Source: Gemmobacter sp.
Lineage (GTDB): Bacteria > Pseudomonadota > Alphaproteobacteria > Rhodobacterales > Rhodobacteraceae
Assembly: GCA_003509785.1 (NCBI GenBank)
Contig: DOMY01000187.1
Span: 30,037-72,114, forward strand
Length of the DNA stretch: 42,078 nucleotides
Reading direction: 5' to 3'
Shown here one piece after another: positions 17,035-24,502 of this stretch (positions are counted from its first letter, which is position 1; the number at the start of each line of letters is the position of its first letter). The position numbers and the translations under genes were made by a program. Under the pieces are notes generated by a model. The model saw nothing but the letters and a program-made list of their open reading frames with translations, was not told the DNA's origin and searched no databases.

Positions 17035-17216
17035 TCTCTGTTCTACCCGTTCCGCGCCATTGCAGGCCTGATTGGGGCGCGTAAACCGCCCGGTCTTGCA
17101 CATCATCGTCACTGCTGCGCACCCCTGTCCGGGTGGCAGGCGACAGGCCAGAGATGGGGAACAGGCAAGCTGCACCCGCCACGATCAGGCGATTCCCGAT
17201 CGTGCCGTTTGCAACA

Positions 17217-17259
17217 AAACCTTTGATGCGCCTGAAGCGCTTAATATCAAACCTTTGAT
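17217..17259. repeat. AAACCTTTGAT direct repeats with an inverted-repeat copy upstream of dnaA
   Basis: Identical 11-mers AAACCTTTGAT occur at 17217-17227 and 17249-17259, 32 bp apart (about three helical turns). The second is extended to ATCAAACCTTTGAT, an inverted repeat with 6-bp arms around CC. A further half copy TCAAACC begins at 17261. They lie about 180-225 bp upstream of the dnaA start and could be operator or origin-associated sites. Confidence 0.55.
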
Positions 17260-17497
17260 CTCAAACCGTTTTTCGGTTCCTTCAGCGGCAGCTCGAAGGG
17301 TGGCAGCCCGAATCGCGGTATTGTGATCTCTGGTCATCCCCCAGGATGGCGTGAATCGCAGGGCCAAGCTAGCAAGGCGGGAGAGGGGCCTGCAACCGAA
17401 CTTCGCTGTTGACAGGTCTTTGCCGCAGCGAATCCCGAAGCCTGTGCAAAAGCGCCACGCCGGGTTCGTTTTGCTGCGTTCTGGAGGGGTGAAACGC

Positions 17498-17525
17498 AAA
17501 AAAGCGCGCCTTGCGGCGCGCTTTT
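17498..17525 (-). terminator. intrinsic terminator of rpsT
   Basis: On the minus strand: AAAAGCGCGCC, loop GCAA, GGCGCGCTTTTTT. The stem is perfect, with a GNRA-type loop and six T at the end, and it begins 21 bp after the rpsT stop. Confidence 0.93.
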
Positions 17526-17545
17526 CAAACGGTCGTGGAACCGAC

Positions 17546-17818
17546 TCAGGCTTCGGCGCTGGTGGTTTTCACACGGGCGGCGAGGCGCGACATTTTGCGG
17601 GCCACGGTGTTCTTGTGCAGCACGCCTTTCGACACGCCACGGTCCAGCTCGGGCTGGGCGGCTTTCAGGGCGGCAGCGGCAGCCACCTGATCGCCGGAAG
17701 CGATGGCTTCCTCGACCTTGCGCAGGTAGGTGCGGATGCGCGAACGGCGGGCTTTGTTGATCGTGTAGCGCGTTTCCGACTGGCGGGCGCGTTTTTTGGA
17801 CTGGGGCGTATTGGCCAT
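17546..17818 (-). CDS. rpsT: 30S ribosomal protein S20
   Basis: A 90-residue, Lys/Arg-rich helical ribosomal protein that binds 16S rRNA early in 30S assembly. The sequence begins MANTPQSKKRARQSETR and includes NKARRSRIRTYLRKVEEAI and GVLHKNTVARKMSRLAARV, all typical of S20. The ATG at 17818 has AAGGAG seven bases upstream; an upstream in-frame start at 17917 is rejected because it adds a non-conserved tail. The 5' leader can fold into a hairpin that takes in part of the ribosome-binding site. Confidence 0.97.
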   Translation of the reverse strand: MANTPQSKKRARQSETRYTINKARRSRIRTYLRKVEEAIASGDQVAAAAALKAAQPELDRGVSKGVLHKNTVARKMSRLAARVKTTSAEA

Positions 17819-17825
17819 GAGATGG

Positions 17826-17865
17826 CTCCTTGGTCTTTGCGTTACGATTGCGTCAAAGACCCAAG
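17826..17865 (-). promoter_or_regulatory. rpsT leader hairpin overlapping the ribosome binding site
   Basis: In the mRNA, CTTGGGTCTTTG (17854-17865) can pair with CAAAGACCAAG (17829-17839), an 11-bp stem with one bulged G and a 14-nt loop. The Shine-Dalgarno AAGGAG occupies 17826-17831, so its first three bases lie in the stem. S20 synthesis is known to be controlled at translation in E. coli; a similar control here is an inference. Confidence 0.5.
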
Positions 17866-17965
17866 ACAACTGCACCCAGAGGGAGCAGGTCTGATTCTTG
17901 CCTAAGCGGGCCCACACGCATGTGGGCCGGGGCTATAGGCCATAAACCGGGCCTTGGAAAGGGCC

Positions 17966-18742
17966 TTATTTATCGCGGAACTGCGGCGTGCGCTTTTCCA
18001 GGAAGGCGGCCATGCCCTCTTTCTGGTCTTCGGTGGCAAACAGCGCGTGAAAGATGCGGCGTTCGAACAGGATGCCCTCACGCAGCGTGGTTTCATAGCT
18101 GCGGTTCACACATTCCTTGACGACCATGGCGGTGAGCATGGATTTTTCGGCAATCTTGGTGGCGGCCTTGCGCGCTTCGGCCAGCAGATCCTTGGCAGGC
18201 ACCACGCGGCTGACAAGCCCGCTGCGTTCGGCCTCGGCGGCATCCATGAAGCGGCCGGTCAGGTGCATATCCATCGACTTGGACTTGCCGACAAAACGGG
18301 TCAGGCGCTGGGTGCCGCCGATGCCCGCCACGACGCCCAGATTGATTTCGGGCTGGCCGAATTTCGCGGTATCCGAGGCGATGATGAAATCACAGGCCAT
18401 GGCCAGTTCGCAGCCGCCGCCCAGCGCATAGCCGGAGACCGCCGCGATCACCGGCTTGCGGGTGCGCACGATCGCTTCGGATTCGGCGGCGAAGAAATCG
18501 GAGGAGAACATTTCGACGAAGCTTTTCTCCGACATCTCCTTGATATCGGCACCGGCGGCGAAGGCTTTTTCCGATCCGGTGATGATGATGCAGCGTACCG
18601 CATCATCGGCATCCGCCGCTTTCAGCGCGTCAGAGAGTTCGGACAGAAGTTTGCTGTTCAGCGCGTTCAGCGCATCGGGCCGGTTCAGCCGGATCAGCGC
18701 GATATAATCCTCGATCTCGACGATCAGCGTTTCATAGGCCAT
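17966..18742 (-). CDS. enoyl-CoA hydratase
   Basis: A 258-residue crotonase-fold enzyme that hydrates 2-enoyl-CoA to 3-hydroxyacyl-CoA in beta-oxidation. The oxyanion-hole segments are FAAGADIKEM (61-70) and SGYALGGGCELAMACD (103-118). The two catalytic Glu are Glu112 and Glu132 (GQPEINLGVVAGIGG), 20 residues apart as in rat mitochondrial crotonase, where they are 144 and 164. Both acids being present argues for true hydratase activity and not a paralogue with another function. A good AGGGGAG ribosome-binding site precedes the start. It stands alone between rpsT and fpg, a placement I recall as common in this family of bacteria. Confidence 0.93.
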   Translation of the reverse strand: MAYETLIVEIEDYIALIRLNRPDALNALNSKLLSELSDALKAADADDAVRCIIITGSEKAFAAGADIKEMSEKSFVEMFSSDFFAAESEAIVRTRKPVIAAVSGYALGGGCELAMACDFIIASDTAKFGQPEINLGVVAGIGGTQRLTRFVGKSKSMDMHLTGRFMDAAEAERSGLVSRVVPAKDLLAEARKAATKIAEKSMLTAMVVKECVNRSYETTLREGILFERRIFHALFATEDQKEGMAAFLEKRTPQFRDK

Positions 18743-18802
18743 GCGGAGGCTCCCCTTTGGTCTGCCAGAGTCCTAGCAGGGTTCCGCCGGGGTGCAAGTC
18801 TG

Positions 18803-19654
18803 CTAGCGCTGGCAGTGGGGGCAGAAGAAGCTGGAACGCCCGGATTGCACGATCCGCTGCACATCTGCCGTGCAGCCGGGCGTTGTGCAGGGCTGCCCCT
18901 CGCGGCCATAGACGCGGAAGGTGTGCTGGAAATAGCCCAGCTCGCCATCGGCCTGCCGGTAATCGCGCAGGGATGACCCGCCCGCCTCGATCGCCTCGGC
19001 CAGAACTTCGCGGATGATCGGCACCAGCCCCGCCACCTGCGCGGGCGGAAGATCCCGCGCCAGACGGGCGGGATGGATGCCCGCCCGGAACAAGACCTCG
19101 CAGACGTAGATATTGCCCAGACCCGCCACCACATGCTGATCCAGCAGCGCCGATTTGATCGGGCTGCCCTTACCCGCCAGCCGGGCGATCAGATGCGCCT
19201 CGTGGAAATCATTGCCCAAAGGCTCTGGCCCCAGAACGGCCAGCAGGGGATGGGCCTCGGCGGTGGCGGTGGGCAGAAGATCCATGGCGCCAAAGCGGCG
19301 GGCATCGTTGAAGGTGACGCGCGCGCCGCCCGCCATGTCGAACACCACATGATCATGTTTGGCGGGCGCCGGGTGATCGTGGTGAAAATCACCGATGATC
19401 GCCCCGGAAATCAGCATCCGCCCCGACATGCCCAGATGCACCAGCAATGTCTCGCCGGTGGACAGATCGGCCAGAATGTATTTCGACCGCCGCCGCAGCG
19501 CCAGAACCCGCGCGCCGGTCAGCCGTTCGGCCATCCGTTCGGGGAAGGGCCAGCGCAGATCAGGGCGGTTGACGGCGGCCTGCGCGATCACCTGCCCCTC
19601 CATCACGGGCGCAAGGCCACGGCGGACGGTTTCGACCTCTGGCAGTTCCGGCAT
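18803..19654 (-). CDS. mutM: formamidopyrimidine-DNA glycosylase
   Basis: A 283-residue bifunctional base-excision enzyme that removes 8-oxoguanine and formamidopyrimidines and nicks the abasic site. The mature N-terminus is PELPEVETVRRGL, with catalytic Pro2 and Glu3. Lys58 (RRRSKYIL) corresponds to the conserved DNA-contacting Lys. The helix-two-turn-helix region includes SALLDQHVVAGLGNIYVCE. The C-terminal zinc finger has all four Cys: 256, 261, 278 and 281. It is divergent from ubiE over a 96-bp gap. Confidence 0.97.
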   Translation of the reverse strand: MPELPEVETVRRGLAPVMEGQVIAQAAVNRPDLRWPFPERMAERLTGARVLALRRRSKYILADLSTGETLLVHLGMSGRMLISGAIIGDFHHDHPAPAKHDHVVFDMAGGARVTFNDARRFGAMDLLPTATAEAHPLLAVLGPEPLGNDFHEAHLIARLAGKGSPIKSALLDQHVVAGLGNIYVCEVLFRAGIHPARLARDLPPAQVAGLVPIIREVLAEAIEAGGSSLRDYRQADGELGYFQHTFRVYGREGQPCTTPGCTADVQRIVQSGRSSFFCPHCQR

Positions 19655-19750
19655 AATTCCCCCCTGGACAGTCGGGCGCATTGCAGCGCCCGGCAAGCGC
19701 CCTATAAGGAGGGCAAAGGCCGTGCAACGGCAAGATCCGAAGGTTTCCGC
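19655..19750. promoter_or_regulatory. divergent mutM/ubiE promoter region
   Basis: These 96 bp separate the divergent starts and must contain both promoters. No palindrome or clear promoter pair was recognised. Confidence 0.4.
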
Positions 19751-20500
19751 ATGACCGACGAACAGCAACAGACGCATTTCGGCTTTCAGACCGTGAACGA
19801 GGCCGAAAAGGCCGGCATGGTGCATGGTGTCTTTACCCGCGTAGCCAGCAAATATGACATCATGAACGATGTGATGAGCATGGGCATCCACCGGATCTGG
19901 AAAGATGCGATGATGGACTGGCTGGCGCCGCGCCCCGGTGCCCGGCTGCTGGATGTGGCGGGCGGCACCGGCGATGTGTCGTTCCGGTTTCTGAAACGCG
20001 CGCCGGGGGCTGCGGCCACCGTGCTGGACATGACGGAATCCATGCTGATCGAGGGCCGCCAGCGGGCCGAGGCCGAGCGCATGGCCGACCGGCTGGACTG
20101 GGTGGTGGGCGATGCGATGGCCCTGCCCTTCCCGGCCAATACATTTGATGTCTATACAATCAGCTTCGGCATCCGCAACGTGACCCGGGTGCAGGATGCG
20201 CTGACCGAGGCCTATCGCGTGCTGCGCCCCGGCGGGCGGCTGATGGTGCTGGAATTCAGCCAGCTGCCGAACGAGGGGATGCAGAAGCTGTATGACCTTT
20301 ACAGCTTCAACGTGATTCCGGTGATGGGCCAGATCATCGCGGGTGACCGTGACAGCTATCAATATCTGGTGGAGAGCATCCGCAAATTCCCCGATCAGGA
20401 GACATTTGCAGGCATGATCCGGCAGGCGGGCTTTGGGCAGGTGGCCTATCGCAACCTGTCGCTGGGCATTGCCGCGCTGCATTCCGGCTGGAAGATCTGA
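19751..20500 (+). CDS. ubiE: demethylmenaquinone/2-polyprenyl-6-methoxybenzoquinol C-methyltransferase UbiE
   Basis: A 249-residue SAM-dependent methyltransferase that adds the ring C-methyl group in ubiquinone synthesis. It begins MTDEQQQTHFGFQTVNEAEK. The SAM motif I is LLDVAGGTGD (66-75). UbiE hallmarks follow: YDIMNDVMSMGIHRIWK, FGIRNVTR and LEFSQLPNEGMQKLYDLYSFNVIPVMG. The terminus YRNLSLGIAALHSGWKI is also typical. The start at 19751 is chosen over a much longer frame from 19073 that covers mutM on the other strand. It lies 3 bp before ubiB. Confidence 0.96.
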   Translation: MTDEQQQTHFGFQTVNEAEKAGMVHGVFTRVASKYDIMNDVMSMGIHRIWKDAMMDWLAPRPGARLLDVAGGTGDVSFRFLKRAPGAAATVLDMTESMLIEGRQRAEAERMADRLDWVVGDAMALPFPANTFDVYTISFGIRNVTRVQDALTEAYRVLRPGGRLMVLEFSQLPNEGMQKLYDLYSFNVIPVMGQIIAGDRDSYQYLVESIRKFPDQETFAGMIRQAGFGQVAYRNLSLGIAALHSGWKI

Positions 20501-20503
20501 GCG

Positions 20504-22027
20504 ATGCGCGGGCCGCACAACATCATCCGCCTGGTGCGGACGCTCGCCACGCTGGAACGCACCGGCGCCATCGGCGTGGTGCTGGAGGCGCTGGACGCGC
20601 CGCCGCGCCTGCGCGCCGTGGCCCGCGTTCTGGGCTGGCCGTTCAAATGGCTGGGGCTGAAGGGCGATCCCGCGCTGCCCCCCGCGACCCGGGCGCTGAC
20701 GGCGCTGGGGCCTGCCTATATCAAATTCGGCCAGATCCTTTCCACCCGCCCCGATATCGTGGGGGCCGATCTGGCAGAACAGCTGAAATATCTGCAGGAC
20801 AAGCTGCCGCCCTTCCCCGTGGACGTGGCGAAAGCGATGATCGAGGCGGAGCTGGCGCTGCCGGTGGACCAGATCTTTTCCGAGTTTTCCGAACCCGTGG
20901 CGGCCGCCTCCATCGCGCAGGTGCATCGGGCGCGGCTGGCGGAAACCGGGGCGGATGTGGCGGTGAAAGTGCTGCGGCCGGGCATCGAAAGGGCCTTTCG
21001 CAAGGATATTGACGCCTTCTGGTTTGCCGCCCGTGCCATCGAAACGCTGTCGCCCGCCTCGCGCCGGTTGCGGCCGATGGATGTGATCGCGCATTTCGAA
21101 GGCGTGGTGCTGGGCGAGCTGGACCTGCGGCTGGAATCGGCGGCGGCGGCGGAATTTGCTGCCAATATCCATGCGGATGCCGGCTTCCGGGTGCCAAAGC
21201 CGGTCTGGGCCTATTCGGGCCGGACGGTGATGACGATGGATTGGGCCGAGGGCATTGCGCTGGTTGACAATGCCGCGCTGGATGCCGCCGGGCATGACCG
21301 GGTGGCGCTTGGCGCGCGGGTGTTGCAGCTGTTCCTGAGCCATGCGCTGCGCGACGGGTTCTTTCATGCCGACATGCACCAGGGCAATCTGAAGGTGGGC
21401 GCCGAGGGCGAGATCATCGCCTATGATTTCGGCATCATGGGGCGGCTGGATGAATATACCCGCCGCGTCTATGCCGAGATTCTGTTCGGCTTCATCCGCA
21501 AGGATTATCGCCGGGTGGCCGAAGTGCATTTCGAGGCGGGCTATGTGCCGGCCGACCGTGACATCGACGAATTCGCCCGCGCCCTGCGGGTGGTGGGCGA
21601 GCCGATCTTCGGCATGGATGCCTCACGCATCTCGATGGCACGGCTTTTGTCTTATCTGTTTGAAGTGACAGAAAGATTCGGGATGCAAACCCGGACCGAG
21701 CTGATCCTTCTGCAGCGCACCATGGTGGTGGTGGAAGGCGTGGCGCGCGGTCTGGACCCGCATATCAACATCTGGCAGGTCGCCCAGCCCATCGTCGAAG
21801 GCTATATCAAGGCCAATGTCGGGCCAAAGGCGCTGCTGCGTGATCTGATCCGCACGGCACAGGTTCTGGGCCGGTTCGGCCCCAAGCTGCCCGCCCTGGT
21901 CGAGGCGCGGCTGGTGCAGCAATCAGAGCCGCAGCCGCCACGGCCTGCGCCCCCCCATCCGGCGCTGTGGCTGGCAGCGGGGGGCGGGCTGGTGGCGATC
22001 GGCGTGGCGATCGGCGCGCTGCTTTAA
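20504..22027 (+). CDS. ubiB: UbiB/ABC1/ADCK family atypical kinase, ubiquinone synthesis
   Basis: A 507-residue protein-kinase-like protein needed for ubiquinone synthesis, probably as an ATPase assisting lipid precursors at the membrane. Seen: the KxGQ region AYIKFGQILSTRPD, the Ala-rich nucleotide loop AASIAQVHRARL, ATP-site Lys in VAVKVLRPG, catalytic HADMHQGNLK and metal-binding AYDFGIMGRLDE. A C-terminal membrane segment ends the protein (LWLAAGGGLVAIGVAIGALL). It follows ubiE by 3 bp. Its stop codon overlaps the stop of the convergent kinase gene. Confidence 0.95.
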   Translation: MRGPHNIIRLVRTLATLERTGAIGVVLEALDAPPRLRAVARVLGWPFKWLGLKGDPALPPATRALTALGPAYIKFGQILSTRPDIVGADLAEQLKYLQDKLPPFPVDVAKAMIEAELALPVDQIFSEFSEPVAAASIAQVHRARLAETGADVAVKVLRPGIERAFRKDIDAFWFAARAIETLSPASRRLRPMDVIAHFEGVVLGELDLRLESAAAAEFAANIHADAGFRVPKPVWAYSGRTVMTMDWAEGIALVDNAALDAAGHDRVALGARVLQLFLSHALRDGFFHADMHQGNLKVGAEGEIIAYDFGIMGRLDEYTRRVYAEILFGFIRKDYRRVAEVHFEAGYVPADRDIDEFARALRVVGEPIFGMDASRISMARLLSYLFEVTERFGMQTRTELILLQRTMVVVEGVARGLDPHINIWQVAQPIVEGYIKANVGPKALLRDLIRTAQVLGRFGPKLPALVEARLVQQSEPQPPRPAPPHPALWLAAGGGLVAIGVAIGALL

Positions 22028-22845
22028 AGCGCCGCAAGCTCCAACCCCAGCGCCGCCCGGTAATCGGCGGTGCCTTCGGCCGCGCGCAGGGCGCAATGTG
22101 CCGCGATCCGCCAGTGCAACAGCGGGCGCAAGAGCCGGTAACGCGCCACGATATCCGCATCGGGATAGGCCGCCAGAAAGGCCGCGGTTTCGGCAGGTGA
22201 AAGCGGCGCGCCGCGATACAGCTGCTGCATCGCGGGCGACAGGAACAGCGCCAGATCCTCTGCCGGGTCACCCAGCCCGGGGCATTGCCAGTCGATCAGC
22301 GTCAGCCCCTGCGGGCCGGTGAGGATATTGCCGGGCACGGCATCGCCATGCAGCAGGCAGGGCGCAGGCGCGGCAACCGGCGGCACCATGGGCGGCGGCG
22401 GAAGGCCAGGGTGGGCCATGGCGCGGGCGCTGGCCATCAAGGCCTGATCCCCCAGCGGCATCGGGCGCAACCCGGGCGGCGGCGGATGCCGGTGAACGGC
22501 GGCCAGCGCCTGCGCCACAGGGCGCGGATCGTGATTCCAGGGGGTGCCCGGGACAAAGCGGTAGGCGATCCACCCCGGCCCGGCCAGCAGCAACCCCGGC
22601 GCCAGACCCGTGCCCGCAAGCGCCCGCAGCGCAGCCGCCTCTGCCAGCGGATCATTGGGGAACAGGGGCCGCGCCGATCCGGGCGCATAGAGCTTTGCCA
22701 CCACCGATCCGATCCGCCACAGCCGGTTGCAGCGCCCCCCGCGCAGCGGAACCGCCGGTTCGGCTACCAGATCAGGCAGCATGGCCCGCAGCTGAGCCAG
22801 AACCGGCGGGGGCAGAAGATCAGGCGGGGGGGCGTGCTGGGTCAT
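22024..22845 (-). CDS. aminoglycoside phosphotransferase/choline kinase-fold protein
   Basis: A 273-residue kinase-fold protein. Brenner's catalytic motif is LLHGDAVPGNIL (Asp168 and Asn173), and the DFG-equivalent is LIDWQCPGLGDPAEDLALF (Asp185). An N-lobe Lys is present at VVAKLYAPGS (Lys51). The middle is Pro-rich. The fold covers aminoglycoside kinases, choline kinases and thiamine kinases; nothing visible settles the substrate, and a housekeeping choline- or thiamine-type role is as likely as resistance. It overlaps the end of convergent ubiB by 3 bp and starts 42 bp after the flgD stop. Confidence 0.85.
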   Translation of the reverse strand: MTQHAPPPDLLPPPVLAQLRAMLPDLVAEPAVPLRGGRCNRLWRIGSVVAKLYAPGSARPLFPNDPLAEAAALRALAGTGLAPGLLLAGPGWIAYRFVPGTPWNHDPRPVAQALAAVHRHPPPPGLRPMPLGDQALMASARAMAHPGLPPPPMVPPVAAPAPCLLHGDAVPGNILTGPQGLTLIDWQCPGLGDPAEDLALFLSPAMQQLYRGAPLSPAETAAFLAAYPDADIVARYRLLRPLLHWRIAAHCALRAAEGTADYRAALGLELAAL

Positions 22846-22887
22846 GTCAGCGCGGGAGGCTAGCGGCGCGCCGGGGCCCGCGCAAGA

Positions 22888-23532
22888 TCAGCCACGCAGC
22901 CCTGTGATGGCAGAGGCCGGAATTTTCGCCCCGCCCTCCATCACCAGCCAGATGGCCGCCCCCTCTGCCTGCACCTCGGTGATGCGGGCGTAACTGGCCA
23001 GAGGCGCGGTGGTCAGCCGGTCTTCGCCCAGATAACTTTCCAGCGTGATGTCATAAAGGCCATCGGGCAGCGCATCCCCGGTAATATCCACCGGGGACCA
23101 TGCGAATTCTGCGGTTTGCGGCAGAAGATCGACGCGATTCACCACGGTGCCCTGGGCATCCCGCACCACCATCACCGCCCGGTCGGCCCCCGCCTGCGGT
23201 TCGGCCAGCAGCGTGACAGGGCCAGCATCCTGCACCGCCACGGGCATCACCCCGCGCCCCTCCTGGCCGACCCAGCCCGCCATCTGCCCCAAGCCGAACT
23301 GGCCCAGCTGCGCCTGCATCGCAGCCAGCAGATCATTCGTCAGCGTCTGCTGTTCAACGCCCGAAAATGTCGCCAGCTGGACGGCGTAATCTGAACTGTC
23401 GATCGGGTTCAGCGGATCCTGATTCTGCATCTGCGTGGTGAGCAGATGCAGAAAGGTATCGTAATCCGAGACGATGGCGGCCTTTCCCACCGCAGTGGGG
23501 GCTGCACCAGACATGACCGATGTTATATCCAT
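22888..23532 (-). CDS. flgD: flagellar hook capping protein FlgD
   Basis: A 214-residue scaffolding protein that caps the growing hook and is exported by the flagellar type III system. The N-terminal part contains DYDTFLHLLTTQMQNQDPLNPIDSSDYAVQLATFSGVEQQ, the FlgD signature. The C-terminal half has the Ig-like/tudor region (WSPVDITGDALPDGLYDITLESY). It lies 9 bp downstream of the FliK-like gene, which is the usual pairing of hook cap and hook-length control. Confidence 0.95.
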   Translation of the reverse strand: MDITSVMSGAAPTAVGKAAIVSDYDTFLHLLTTQMQNQDPLNPIDSSDYAVQLATFSGVEQQTLTNDLLAAMQAQLGQFGLGQMAGWVGQEGRGVMPVAVQDAGPVTLLAEPQAGADRAVMVVRDAQGTVVNRVDLLPQTAEFAWSPVDITGDALPDGLYDITLESYLGEDRLTTAPLASYARITEVQAEGAAIWLVMEGGAKIPASAITGLRG

Positions 23533-23541
23533 TTCAATACC

Positions 23542-24393
23542 TTACCATCTGATATCCAATCCCCCGCGACAGGCAGCCACCATTGCCACGGGGGGGGCCA
23601 AAACCGCAGCCTCTGTCGTATCGGCGGCATCTGTCGGGGGCAGTGGCGAGGGGGGTGGCCGTTGCCAAGCGCCAAACGACATCTGCGCCTCGCGGTAACC
23701 GGCCTCTTGCAGGCCCGCGATCAGATCGGCCGCATGGTGGCGCAACAGATCCAGGACATCCGCCTGCTGCGCCACAAGATGCACGCGGATCACATCCCCC
23801 ACCGTTTCCATGATGAAGCGAATCGGCCCGATACCTTCGGTATCCAGCGTCAGTTCCATCACCAGCTCCGCATCTGCAGGCAGCCGGGCGGCCGATGCAG
23901 CCAAAGCCTCGGCCGCGGGGCGGAGGATCGCCAAGGTGGCAGAGGGCGGATCCTCAGCCCGCTGTGGCACGGGCTCTGGGAAAGGGGGCGAAGGAAAGGC
24001 AGCCTCGGGCGCATCTGCGAGAATATGCCCACTCCCGGAGGGTGGCAGAGGCGCGGGATCTTCGGCAGGCTGATCCTGCAAGGCAGGCGCCTTGGGTGAT
24101 TCTGCCGTGACGGCAGGAAACGGGCCGCGCGGACCGTCAGGCCCTGACTCAGCATCAAGGGCACCCATAACCGCCGCCTCCGGTGCGGGTGGATCTGGCA
24201 GCGTGCCTGACGGAAGCGGCGACAGCTCGCCAAAGGCCTGTGCAACCGCATCCTCGCCGCCACCATCGGCGAGAGCCGTTTCCGCCGGTGCGGCCTGAGA
24301 AAACAGGCTTTCAAATCCGCCAGAGTCGGCAATGGATGCAGCAGCCACCGGGCCATCCCGCCCGGACAAAGCCAGAATAGGTGTAACGATCAT
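23542..24393 (-). CDS. fliK: flagellar hook-length control protein, FliK-like
   Basis: A 283-residue secreted ruler protein candidate. Residues 1-170 are low-complexity, rich in Pro, Ala, Glu and Asp. The C-terminal domain (about 175-245) reads LVMELTLDTEGIGPIRFIM, then VIRVHLVAQQADVLDLLRHH and LIAGLQEAGYREAQMSF, the pattern of the FliK substrate-switching domain that contacts FlhB. The ATG at 24393 has GGAGG six bases upstream; a longer frame upstream is rejected because it overlaps flgJ. It is shorter than enterobacterial FliK (about 400), and since ruler length sets hook length this may be meaningful. Its neighbour flgD supports the call. Confidence 0.85.
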   Translation of the reverse strand: MIVTPILALSGRDGPVAAASIADSGGFESLFSQAAPAETALADGGGEDAVAQAFGELSPLPSGTLPDPPAPEAAVMGALDAESGPDGPRGPFPAVTAESPKAPALQDQPAEDPAPLPPSGSGHILADAPEAAFPSPPFPEPVPQRAEDPPSATLAILRPAAEALAASAARLPADAELVMELTLDTEGIGPIRFIMETVGDVIRVHLVAQQADVLDLLRHHAADLIAGLQEAGYREAQMSFGAWQRPPPSPLPPTDAADTTEAAVLAPPVAMVAACRGGLDIRW

Positions 24394-24502
24394 CAGAGCC
24401 TCCGAATCCGCAGCGACAGCTCCTTTATTCCGCCAACTGGTTACTGGTTGTTTACCCGCGCCACGCCAATATCCGGAAAATGCACCGGAGCAGGAGTGGA
24501 AC
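24394..24502. promoter_or_regulatory. divergent fliK/flgJ promoter region with a CtrA-like site
   Basis: This 109-bp gap contains TTAC-N7-TTAC at 24441-24455, the half-site spacing of the CtrA consensus TTAA-N7-TTAA. CtrA controls flagellar genes in several Rhodobacterales, so this is a plausible operator for both directions. Two of eight half-site bases differ from the consensus. Confidence 0.4.

Larger units (their letters stand above)
17035..17545. other. dnaA-rpsT intergenic region, candidate dnaA promoter and possible origin region
   Basis: No gene is supported in these 511 bp. The region holds the rpsT terminator (17498-17525), the AAACCTTTGAT repeats (17217-17259) within a locally AT-richer stretch, and one near-match to a DnaA box on either strand (TGTGCAAAA at 17443-17451, one mismatch to TGTGNATAA). 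That is too little to call oriC, but the position next to dnaA makes it the best candidate in the window. Confidence 0.4.

Noticed and set aside
17443..17451. DnaA box defining oriC
   Set aside because: Only one near-match with a mismatch was found in the 511-bp gap; an origin normally has several boxes.
18803..21529. Very long minus-strand frame running through mutM, ubiE and ubiB
   Set aside because: Only its C-terminal 283 residues (from the ATG at 19654) have glycosylase motifs; the rest is antisense to ubiE and ubiB.
22024..22845. Antibiotic-resistance gene (aminoglycoside phosphotransferase)
   Set aside because: The catalytic motifs fit the broad kinase fold, but the motif set and chromosomal context do not show aminoglycoside specificity; choline or thiamine kinases look similar.
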